From: Tritrichomonas musculus
Lineage: Eukaryota > Parabasalia > Tritrichomonadida > Tritrichomonadidae
Length of the DNA: 64,000 bases
Assembly: GCA_039105265.1 (NCBI GenBank)
Contig: JAPFFF010000001.1
Coordinates: 7,254,001 to 7,318,000 of the forward strand
Reading direction: 5' to 3'
Shown here: positions 34,210 to 41,524 of the stretch, one piece after another
Layout: each line of letters starts with the position of its first letter
Position numbering within the stretch: position 1 is the first letter of the stretch
The notes under the pieces: generated by a model
What the model saw: the letters and a program-made list of their open reading frames with translations, nothing else
Databases searched by the model: none
Told to the model about the DNA's origin: nothing
Program-made: the position numbers and the translations under genes

Positions 34210-34440
34210 ATGACTGAATTAAGTGATTATAAGAGGGAAATTCCTGAACTTAAAAGAATCAAACGAGCGCTAAAAGAGAAATGCTACGACTATAAACAGC
34301 ATCTCAATAACGTAAAATCAGGTATGCTTGGCTCAAATGGATTAGCAGTAAGAGAATCGTTAATTGAAGATATTGAATCTTTAAAAGAGAAAGTTCACAA
34401 ACTCGAAAAAGAATTTGATAGATTAACCAATAAAGAGTAA
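34210..34440 (+). CDS. Small coiled-coil protein (element A)
   Basis: The 76-aa protein begins MTELSDYKREIPELKRIK and contains SGMLGSNGLAVRESLIEDIESLKEKV, nearly identical to the proteins of B and C. It is the last gene of the five-gene block that is inverted in B. Confidence 0.85.
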   Translation: MTELSDYKREIPELKRIKRALKEKCYDYKQHLNNVKSGMLGSNGLAVRESLIEDIESLKEKVHKLEKEFDRLTNKE

Positions 34441-34467
34441 GATGTATAGAGATTTTTTTGCACTGAA

Positions 34468-35046
34468 ATGTCAAGTATTATGAATAAAGCACGTATATTA
34501 TCTTCAGAAAACGATGCAAGTGTAAAACAGAGTCAAGAAACAAATATAGAAATCAAATTAGCTCCTCAAAGAGGAAGTGCAGTAGCATATCCACAAATAC
34601 CGCAACCACAAAATGTAAATTTTACTATACCACAGACCCCACAGGAGGGGTTTGCTTCTCAATACATACCTCCAACCAACAATCTTACCCAAGACCGAGG
34701 AATTGCAGATTTAGGAAATGAGTTGGATACACTTGAAAAGAAAAACAAATTTTTGGAGTTGCTTGTTGGGATGTATGAGAATAACCCATTAAAGGTAAAC
34801 TCTTATGTAGTATGTAAATCGACATTATTAATGGATATGATAAAGCTGTTGACAGATTGTGATAAAGTTGATTTGGTTATTGAAGATGAAGAACCTGGTT
34901 GTTGTGTTGCTAGTGTTGCAAAACTGATAAAGATTGATAAGATATTAATCACTAAAGATGGTAAATCCGAAGAACTAAAATACTGCTACAATCATGTCTA
35001 TACAGAGTTTGTCAAATATGCAATATCACTCAAATATTGTTGCTAA
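34468..35046 (+). CDS. Conserved protein with disordered N-terminus (element A)
   Basis: The 192-aa protein contains KARILSSENDASVKQSQ, a proline/glutamine linker and a folded C-terminal half with KKNKFLELLVGMYENNP, DKVDLVI, CCVASV and KIDKILI. The equivalent of the C-x-x-C pair in B is replaced by a neighbouring cysteine arrangement. It is co-directional with the next two genes. Confidence 0.8.
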   Translation: MSSIMNKARILSSENDASVKQSQETNIEIKLAPQRGSAVAYPQIPQPQNVNFTIPQTPQEGFASQYIPPTNNLTQDRGIADLGNELDTLEKKNKFLELLVGMYENNPLKVNSYVVCKSTLLMDMIKLLTDCDKVDLVIEDEEPGCCVASVAKLIKIDKILITKDGKSEELKYCYNHVYTEFVKYAISLKYCC

Positions 35047-35104
35047 TTACTTTTTCTTAATAAGAAATGACTTACTTTTAGTAAGGCTTTTTTTCGAAGG
35101 AAAA

Positions 35105-35236
35105 ATGTTTTGTGAGATACTTTTATGTATGATTCTAGCTGTTAATGTTATGGAGTTATTTGTGATAATATCAGCATTGAAACCTGATGAACCACCTGAA
35201 TTAAGTGAAGAGATGCGACAGAAACTTTATTGCTAA
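35105..35236 (+). CDS. 43-aa single-pass membrane protein (element A)
   Basis: MFCEILLCMILAVNVMELFV is followed by the conserved tail KPDEPPELSEEMRQKLYC. The start at 35105 is chosen to match B and C, although the frame is open further upstream. It ends 3 bases before the ATPase start region. Confidence 0.83.
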   Translation: MFCEILLCMILAVNVMELFVIISALKPDEPPELSEEMRQKLYC

Positions 35237-35239
35237 GAA

Positions 35240-36149
35240 ATGCTTAAACCTACAAAGTTTGATTATTCGACAGTGTTTTTTTCAGATTCTAGTGATTCAG
35301 AAGAGCTATTTGCTGAACCTCAGGTAAAACCCTTTTTTAACATCGACATTGAGATGAGTAAAGCGTATAAAAAAAATGAATCCAAGATATTGAGTGAATC
35401 TATTAGACCAATTGCTAATGGTATCTACGCAAATTATAATTCATTAAACATCATTGTTGGAGCTCAAGGAAAGGGTAAATCTCATATTGTATTGCGTGAT
35501 ATTATTCAAATATCAAGAATCCCTGGTGCTGCTCATTTAATCGTTTATATTAGTAAGAATGGAGTTATAAATGATTCAACATTTGAGGCCCAGCGAGAAT
35601 TGATTAAACTTCCTGTGAAAGTCATATCTGATTCAAATGCTGAGAATTACTTAAAAGAACTTGATTTATGGAAAGAATTGTATGATAAATACGTTAATAA
35701 TAATACTCGATTAGATGACAGCTCTGCTGGCCCAAGCTTTGCTTGTGAAGAGAAGATAAATAAGATGCTCTCCTTTTTATGTATTTCACAGTTGAACTCC
35801 TCAAAAATCTCCTCTAAATACTATCATTTTATGTGAGGATTTCATTAAATCAAAGCTATTGAAATCAGCTTATTTTACCAATTATATCACTCAATTACGG
35901 CACAAACATTCTATTGTCTATGTTAATGTTCAATTCTTTAAAGCAATACCGACGGATTACAAGAATAATTGCACATCTTTCTTCATATTTAATGGATTCT
36001 CACGACAGAAAATGGGTTATATATACCAACAAGTTGTTATGCCAATTGAATTCGAAGATTTGTGGAGGAGATATTGTTGTATGAAAAATCATGATTTCAT
36101 CTTGGTGAACACACGAGAAGGTAGTATAGAGTTTATTAGTTGTGTGTAA
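35240..36149 (+). pseudogene. Packaging-type ATPase of element A, looks broken
   Basis: The region is homologous to the ATPases of B and C, with a Walker A GAQGKGKSH and the C-terminal blocks TNYITQLRHKHSIVYVNVQFF and NNCTSFFIFNGFSRQK. It is not open across its full length and is judged broken, with about one break. One stretch also differs strongly from both homologues and carries a short hairpin repeat. With this gene damaged, A is likely a fossil relying, if at all, on related elements. Confidence 0.8.
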
Positions 36150-36177
36150 AAAAATATTGTGTTCAAAGTATATTTTT

Positions 36178-36636
36178 TTAGTCTAATACAATATTTTGAT
36201 GAGTACCCTTAAATATTGTTGGTTCTGGTATATCATATTTCTCTCTTAGCTTTAATAACATATCGCGGTTTGTTTTGTTGATTCGTTCAATAGAATAGTT
36301 ATAATATTCATGTTCTTTATATACTTGCTTTTCTGTATTACCGTTAACAAAGAACTCTAATGAATTACAGTTAATTCTTCTCCTTGTATTTGATGTTAAA
36401 ACGACGTGCTCAAACCCCATTTCTTTGATTTTATCTGGGTAGAATCTAATTGTTTTATCCGGTGTTTGTAGTGAAATGTATAACACTTTCGCAATAAAAC
36501 TCGATTTGTTGATAATAGGATATTTTTCGCAAAGCAGTGTGAAATCACATTTATTGAAATCATCAGGGTTTTCCAATAGTGAGATAAGATTGTTGATATA
36601 TTCGAAAACTCTAAGTGATTTGCTATTGCAAGCCAT
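36178..36636 (-). CDS. Conserved 150-160-aa protein beside the ATPase (element A)
   Basis: The 152-aa protein has VFEYINNLISLLENPDDFNKCDF, IRFYPDKIKEMG, LTSNTRRRIN and EFFVNGNTEKQ-YYNYSIE. It is the last gene before the right end of A, the same relative place as in B. Confidence 0.82.
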   Translation of the reverse strand: MACNSKSLRVFEYINNLISLLENPDDFNKCDFTLLCEKYPIINKSSFIAKVLYISLQTPDKTIRFYPDKIKEMGFEHVVLTSNTRRRINCNSLEFFVNGNTEKQVYKEHEYYNYSIERINKTNRDMLLKLREKYDIPEPTIFKGTHQNIVLD

Positions 36637-36909
36637 TTTGTAATGAAATAAAAATTTAAAAAAATATTTGATTTACTGTTTGGCTGTCAATTTGAGGCTC
36701 AAATTATTCGACTCCAAAAAAGTGCTAGAAATCATTGAGTTTCATAGTTGGGGCTCACAGTGTTGTAGACAGTGAGCTAGAAAACCTTGAGTTCTGAAAA
36801 TGGGTTAGAAAATAAGGAAAATCGCATGAAACCCTTGGGCGACTAACATGGAGTAAACCGTCAGATGTGATTAATTATCTGACCCCCAATACGCACATAC
36901 TACACTACT
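36637..36909. repeat. Right terminal region of element A
   Basis: This non-coding stretch lies between the last gene of A and the junction with element D. Read inward from 36909 it starts AGTAGTGTAGTATGTGCG, sharing AGTAGTG with the ends of B and C but nothing beyond. The partner TIR would lie outside the window. The 6 bases following it (TACAGT, 36910-36915) are the predicted target duplication. Confidence 0.8.
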
Positions 36910-37121
36910 TACAGTGTTGATGTGAAACTTATTTGTGTCAAGAGCCTGACAAAGAAAATCATAATAAAAGACTAAAAACCAATATTTGGCATTGTCTAAT
37001 ACAAAAAACGCTTCTTGCAGGCATGTATTGCATTTGAATGTGCGTGGCATTGATTGAATCAAATATGAGTCATCAGTAATTGAACAACCATTAATGTAAG
37101 TATCGCTGATGATTGCACGGA
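36910..37121 (-). pseudogene. polB: Element D polB, short palm-region piece between elements A and C
   Basis: This 212-bp stretch reads on the minus strand as polB sequence that aligns with the segment after motif B in the other copies, including NTCLQEAF and LDNAKYWF. It is bounded on the right by the CACGGA target duplication of element C and on the left by the AGTAGTG end of element A. It is the link that shows A and C both inserted into one older polB gene, about 210 bp apart. The rest of element D on this side lies beyond the left end of element A and is not in the window. Confidence 0.9.
37116..37121. repeat. Target-site duplication of element C, left copy
   Basis: CACGGA here is repeated exactly at 60452-60457. 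Six-base duplications are the known hallmark of Maverick/Polinton integration. Confidence 0.95.
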
Positions 37122-38441
37122 AGTAGTGATAGTGGACCATTTCGAGGTGTATATATTCTCCTGAAAATGGCAACCGTGAATCTAAAATTATAATCTATAC
37201 ATTCTCCTGTTTTTAGTCTTCTGTTTTTTTCTTCTGTTTTTTATCTCCTGAGAAATGATACAACTTGAAGGAACAATTGCTGAATTTTTGAAGAATTACT
37301 TAGAAGATTTGAAGAAACCAAAAGATGAAAGAAAGTTAAATATTTATATGATGAAAGCCACAAAAGAACAATTTGATGAATTCTTTGATTCTTATGATTG
37401 TGTTTGTTTGAGATATTCTAATGATTTGAAGCTTGATGGATTTTATTCGTTTAATCGTAAAACAAACCCTGAACGTGTGAGATATGCTTATCCGATTGAT
37501 TTCTATAAGAACCCTAATAAAAAGTACCCGATTGATAGCACATATGAGAAGAAGAACGGCAAGGTTCTAACAAAAGAAGATAAAGAAAAGAAAAAAGAAG
37601 AAGAGAGACAAAAGAAAGAAGATGAATTGAGAGAATCGATGAAGGCTGAAGGTTGTGAATTGATTTCAAAATATACAACTGCAACAGCTGATGTGTTTTA
37701 TTTGTTTGAAGGTAATGAATACAAAACAAAGCCAACTAAATGGAAGGCAGGTCATAGGGCACATATGATGCAATGCATTAGATACACACATAATTATGTG
37801 AAGAAACGTTTTGCTGATGAAGGATGTGAACTACTGACTGAATATAAAAACTCTAAACAAAAATTGTTTTACAAGTATGAGAATACAATATATTCCACAA
37901 CATTTAATGACTGGCTTTGGTATAACAACCGACCCCATTTAGGTCGCAAACGAACATACTTCACTGAAGAGAAAAATGATGAACAAGCTTAAATGAATTG
38001 TTTTATTAATGTTTTATTTTTGGAGGGGTGAAATAAAAGGGGTAGGGTTAAAATACATATTTTAAGTTGACGGTAGACACTTTTGAATTTACATCTTTGA
38101 ACTTGTTTAGTAGTATATATCAGTCGGTTTCCGTCAGGCTAAAGCCCGCCGTCAACACGACTAATGAACAAAAATAACATCAACTCAAAAAATCGAACTT
38201 TCAAAAATTTTTTATTTTTTTATCAGCAATTTATAATGTCAAACCAAGCCGAACAATTAAGCATCCTCATTAATAGAATCAATAAAAAGCTAAAAGGTTG
38301 GAGACCCGCTTTAAAATACCTCTACGATAATGATGATATCATAGATGAAGTACTAAAAGAGATAAATCACTTTATTAAACAACTAAAGAAATTCAACGGT
38401 CCTGAACAATTAATAGCTGAACTTGAAGAACTCATTTATTA
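37122..38441. repeat. Left TIR of element C (about 1.3 kb, two genes)
   Basis: The TIR matches 59145-60451 inverted almost base for base. The only clear length difference is one extra copy of a 12-base CTTCTGTTTTTT unit near 37220 in the left TIR. It carries the 245-aa gene and the 92-aa gene complete. The inner boundary falls at the stop codon region of the 92-aa gene. Confidence 0.96.
37255..37992 (+). CDS. TIR-borne 245-aa protein of element C, left copy
   Basis: The N-terminal 100 residues contain LNIYMMKATKEQFDEFFDSYD and YSFNRKTNPERVRYAYPIDF. A lysine/glutamate-rich helix (KKKEEERQKKEDELRESMKA) follows, then two related repeats of about 45 residues that each begin EGCEL(I/L) and contain a tryptophan and a basic cluster. 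The repeat style recalls DNA-associated repeats seen near nucleases in large DNA viruses, but no catalytic motif is visible. It is present identically in the other TIR and absent from A and B. Confidence 0.78.
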   Translation: MIQLEGTIAEFLKNYLEDLKKPKDERKLNIYMMKATKEQFDEFFDSYDCVCLRYSNDLKLDGFYSFNRKTNPERVRYAYPIDFYKNPNKKYPIDSTYEKKNGKVLTKEDKEKKKEEERQKKEDELRESMKAEGCELISKYTTATADVFYLFEGNEYKTKPTKWKAGHRAHMMQCIRYTHNYVKKRFADEGCELLTEYKNSKQKLFYKYENTIYSTTFNDWLWYNNRPHLGRKRTYFTEEKNDEQA

Positions 38442-38442
38442 A
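38164..38442 (+). CDS. TIR-borne 92-aa helical protein of element C, left copy
   Basis: The frame starts at 38164, but the second methionine at 38236 (MSNQAEQLSILI) follows a T-rich upstream stretch typical of starts here and is probably the real start, giving 68 aa. It is all-helical and charged (INKKLKGWRPALKYLYDND, IAELEELIY). The family is unknown. Confidence 0.7.
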   Translation: MNKNNINSKNRTFKNFLFFYQQFIMSNQAEQLSILINRINKKLKGWRPALKYLYDNDDIIDEVLKEINHFIKQLKKFNGPEQLIAELEELIY

Positions 38443-38513
38443 AAAGATATCTGAAGTGTCTTCAATGACGTTTTTATTTTTGTTTTTTGTTTTTTTAATT
38501 TCATGATAAAGAT

Positions 38514-38969
38514 ATGTCAACGCCAAAGGTTTATGATTACATTAATTCACTTATTGAAATGTTAGATGAATCAGAGAAGTTCAAACAATGTGATTTCTCA
38601 ATATTGTGTGATAGATATCCAATACCTTGCGGAAAGGCTGCATATAAAGCTAAAGTGATATACATATCATTGAAGAACAAAGATAATGCATTTAAACGAT
38701 TATATTATGATAAGATTGTTGAACTCGGGCTCGAATATATAACATTAACATCAAATGTCAGAAGAAGAATATCAACGAATTCACTTGAGTTCTTCGCTGA
38801 AGGCTCAAATGAAGAACAATCATTTAAAGAATACAAGTATTATAATTACAGTATCAGGAAAGTTAATGATAAGAAAACAAAAGAACTCATCGAACAGATG
38901 AGACAAAAATATAATATCAATACGCCTCGTCTGTTTGTAGGTGTTCAACAACAAATTGTATTAGATTAA
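38514..38969 (+). CDS. Conserved 150-160-aa protein beside the ATPase (element C)
   Basis: The 151-aa protein has VYDYINSLIEML, LYYDKIVELG, LTSNVRRRIS and EFFAEGSNEEQ-YYNYSIRK. It is convergent with the ATPase, overlapping by 4 bases, as in B. In C this pair lies at the left end, opposite to A and B. Confidence 0.82.
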   Translation: MSTPKVYDYINSLIEMLDESEKFKQCDFSILCDRYPIPCGKAAYKAKVIYISLKNKDNAFKRLYYDKIVELGLEYITLTSNVRRRISTNSLEFFAEGSNEEQSFKEYKYYNYSIRKVNDKKTKELIEQMRQKYNINTPRLFVGVQQQIVLD

Positions 38970-39880
38970 TGAATCTCAATTGTGTTTGTTCTCGTATTGA
39001 CCAAAACGAATTGATGACCTGATAAGTCTTTATATTTTTGCCATAAATGTTCAAACTCAATCGGCATCGGAACTTGATGATATATGTAGCCGAGTTTCTG
39101 TCGTGAATAACCACTGAAGATAAAGAATGATGTCGCATTATGCTTATATTCAGTTTTGATTGCTTTGAAGAACTGAATATTAATGTAAACGATTGAATGT
39201 TTATGTCTGAGTTGTGAAACATAATTTGTAAAGTAATCAGTCTTTAAAATTAATGAACGGCTCGCATCTTCACAAAGAATGATAGTGTTTAGCGGTTTAT
39301 TCGGTTGACCTAGCTTATCGATATGAAGAAACTCAAACATATCGTTTAACTTCTTTTCATCGATTACTATTTTTGGTGTTGATGAATATTTATCATACAA
39401 TTCTTTATATAAATCAAGTTGTTTAAGATATTCTTCAGCGTTTGAATCACTAATGACTTTGATCGGTAATTGAATCAATTCACGTTGAGCAATAAATGTA
39501 GCGTCATTGATTGTTCCGCTCTTAGATATATAAACGATTAAATGAAAGTCAGAGTTCTTTAATCTTGACATTTGAATGATATCTCTTAAAACTACATGGC
39601 TCTTTCCTCTTCCTTGATTTCCGACAAGTATGTTCAATGAATTGTATTGTGCATAGATTCCTTTCGCGATCGGTCTGATTGATTCATTCTTTATTTTTGA
39701 TTCATTGCGTTGATAAGCTTTGTTCATCTCATCATCAATGTTAAATGTCTTTTCATTAACTGTTGGCTTGAATGATTCATATTCAAATGCAAAACTCATT
39801 CGGTCATCATCATAATCAGAGCTATCAGAGAATAAAATCTCTTTATAATTAAAGTGCGTCGGTTTCATGAAACCTTTCAT
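38966..39880 (-). CDS. Packaging-type ATPase (element C)
   Basis: The 304-aa protein has Walker A NQGRGKSH, Walker B TIILCEDAS, and YVSQLRHKHSIVYINIQFF, as in B. An IRPIAKGIYAQYNSLNILVG segment just before Walker A is common to all three. It looks intact. Confidence 0.9.
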   Translation of the reverse strand: MKGFMKPTHFNYKEILFSDSSDYDDDRMSFAFEYESFKPTVNEKTFNIDDEMNKAYQRNESKIKNESIRPIAKGIYAQYNSLNILVGNQGRGKSHVVLRDIIQMSRLKNSDFHLIVYISKSGTINDATFIAQRELIQLPIKVISDSNAEEYLKQLDLYKELYDKYSSTPKIVIDEKKLNDMFEFLHIDKLGQPNKPLNTIILCEDASRSLILKTDYFTNYVSQLRHKHSIVYINIQFFKAIKTEYKHNATSFFIFSGYSRQKLGYIYHQVPMPIEFEHLWQKYKDLSGHQFVLVNTRTNTIEIH

Positions 39881-39904
39881 TTCTTTAGTTTTCGTTAAAG
39901 CTCT

Positions 39905-40036
39905 TCATGAATACATTTTTGTTCTTATCTCTTCACTGAGTTCTGGTTCTTTGTCAGGCATCATTAATGATACTTCAACAATCTTCACTAAAAATAAACC
40001 TGTTAATAATGAAACAACTAATATTTCATATATCAT
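39905..40036 (-). CDS. 43-aa single-pass membrane protein (element C)
   Basis: MIYEILVVSLLTGLFLVKIV provides one membrane span, followed by a tail PDKEPELSEEIRTKMYS matching the tails in A and B. It sits between the 189-aa gene (10 bases away) and the ATPase (24 bases away), as in the other elements. Confidence 0.85.
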   Translation of the reverse strand: MIYEILVVSLLTGLFLVKIVEVSLMMPDKEPELSEEIRTKMYS

Positions 40037-40046
40037 TTATTAGTTT

Positions 40047-40616
40047 TTAAATACATGTTTTTAATGAAATGTTGTGTCTAATGAGTTCGGTATAAATGCT
40101 ATTATATTTGTATTTCAAGTCATTTGATTCATTATTTTTGTACACCAATATCCTATCAATTAAAAGATATTTGGAACGAGAAACACAACCATTACACGCA
40201 CAATCATCATTGACAATTAATTCAACTTTATCTGCTTGTGTTAGTAATTTGATGAGTTCCATTAATGTATTTGAATGACAAATTAATAAATCATTGACTT
40301 TTATTGGGTTTGTTTCATAGATTGATAACAATATCTCAAGGAATTTGTTTTTGGTTTCAAGTTCTGTTATATCAGCTCCTATATCACTTATACCTCTTTC
40401 TAGGGAAACGTTGTTTGTTGGAAGCTGTGATTGATATACTCCATTCATCTGAGGTATAGTAAAATTTGTGGCTTGAGATGATTGTGGTAATGGTTGAACT
40501 GATGGATATTCAACTGGTTGTGGTTGCTTTGGTTTGATGTTTATATTAATACTGGTTGATTGTTCCTGCTTAACTGATGCATCATTTTCTGATGATAGAA
40601 TACGTGCTTTATTCAT
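40047..40616 (-). CDS. Conserved protein with disordered N-terminus and C-x-x-C pair (element C)
   Basis: The 189-aa protein begins MNKARILSSENDASVKQEQ, then has a glutamine/proline linker, KNKFLEILLSIYETNPIKV, DKVELIV, CACNGCV and LIDRILV. It is the same gene as 22259-22879 and 34468-35046. Confidence 0.83.
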   Translation of the reverse strand: MNKARILSSENDASVKQEQSTSININIKPKQPQPVEYPSVQPLPQSSQATNFTIPQMNGVYQSQLPTNNVSLERGISDIGADITELETKNKFLEILLSIYETNPIKVNDLLICHSNTLMELIKLLTQADKVELIVNDDCACNGCVSRSKYLLIDRILVYKNNESNDLKYKYNSIYTELIRHNISLKTCI

Positions 40617-40680
40617 ATTTAAGTTATTCGTTTTAGGTAAAAATAAAACAACATTAATGATGAGCCATTCAATGATTCAT

Positions 40681-40926
40681 TTATAAAGTCATTTGTTCAG
40701 CTGATTTAATACGTTCATCAATGGTTCTTAATTGTATCTTAATTGATTCAATATCATTAAATAGCTGTTTATATATCGACAGTATGTGAATCATCTTATC
40801 AAAAGTTCCGTTTAATGCGTCATCTTCAGAATTCATACATTTATCAAATATCTTATCCTTTACCCTTCTAAACTGAGCGTGTAAAGATGATGTATCGCAA
40901 CTCAAACCATTAATAGCACTATTCAT
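40681..40926 (-). CDS. 81-aa helical protein (element C only)
   Basis: The protein is all-helical and charged, with no homologue seen in A or B. An exact TTTATTTTTG (complement at 40933-40942) lies 6 bases upstream of its start, which supports it as a real gene in the leftward operon with the ATPase. Function unknown. Confidence 0.65.
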   Translation of the reverse strand: MNSAINGLSCDTSSLHAQFRRVKDKIFDKCMNSEDDALNGTFDKMIHILSIYKQLFNDIESIKIQLRTIDERIKSAEQMTL

Positions 40927-41023
40927 TTAAACCAAAAATAAAACTTCAAAATGATTTTTGATGACTGATACCTAAAATATAAGTCATTTATTTGATTTCA
41001 ATTGAAGGTTAAAATTACCCCTT

Positions 41024-41431
41024 TTAATAGCTCTTTTTATTATCATTGTCATTATCATTGTCATGCGTCTTTTGCCTTTTGAATGTAAGAATCCTGTTAA
41101 TCATGTATGATGTTATATTTATATTTAAATGCTTTTGAATCAATTGTTTTGCAAATGATGCTTGTTTATGTTGTGGTAGTTTCATTATTTCTTTCATTCG
41201 TTCATCATCAAGGAACTGTATAACTAATTCACGGTCATGAGCGTTCAAGAACTTTGATGAATTGAATAAAGCTCGTTTTGGTTTATCATCTTTTATTTGA
41301 TTCTCTTCATCTGATGAATCATTATTGTCATTGTCAAATGAACCTTCATTATCATCTGATTTAGCAATTAATATTGTTAACAAATGATGTATTTCTTCAA
41401 CATGCTTCATTATCTCTCTTAATTCTGTCAT
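41024..41431 (-). CDS. Small conserved polB-neighbour protein (element C)
   Basis: The 135-aa protein has an N-terminal helix, an acidic D/N/S-rich middle and the conserved block FNSSKFLN to LNINITSYMINRIL. The C-terminus ends in D-N repeats from a short coding repeat. It is divergent from polB with 93 bases between starts. Confidence 0.8.
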   Translation of the reverse strand: MTELREIMKHVEEIHHLLTILIAKSDDNEGSFDNDNNDSSDEENQIKDDKPKRALFNSSKFLNAHDRELVIQFLDDERMKEIMKLPQHKQASFAKQLIQKHLNINITSYMINRILTFKRQKTHDNDNDNDNKKSY

Positions 41432-41524
41432 TTCAATGAAATAAAAAACTCGAATTATTTTTTTATTTTTTGATTTAACATTTTTTCAAATTTCAAATAA
41501 TTTGATTTTTTAATTATATCATAA

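Larger units (their letters stand above)
1..36909. mobile_element. Maverick/Polinton element A (left end outside window; hosts element B)
   Basis: The polB 3' part, small gene and fibre-like gene at 1-5257 and the remaining genes at 24911-36636 fall in the same order as in elements B and C once element B is set aside, so both flanks of B are read as one element. The right end is placed at 36909, where the sequence stops reading as element A and resumes as element D polB. That end, read inward, starts AGTAGTG like the ends of B and C. The visible part without B is about 17.3 kb. It carries one nested element and about one broken gene, so it is a fossil with most frames still open. It is younger than D and older than or equal to B. 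Confidence 0.85.

Noticed and set aside
34994-35104. Longer start for the A membrane protein
   Set aside because: It overlaps the preceding gene and is not conserved; the 43-aa form matches C.
36871-37173. Single minus-strand open frame across the A/D/C junctions
   Set aside because: It is a chance continuation through the ends of two elements. Only 36910-37121 is polB.
37514-37735. Opposite-strand frame in the C TIR (also 59851-60072)
   Set aside because: It is antisense to the 245-aa gene with low-complexity leucine/serine content. A shadow frame.
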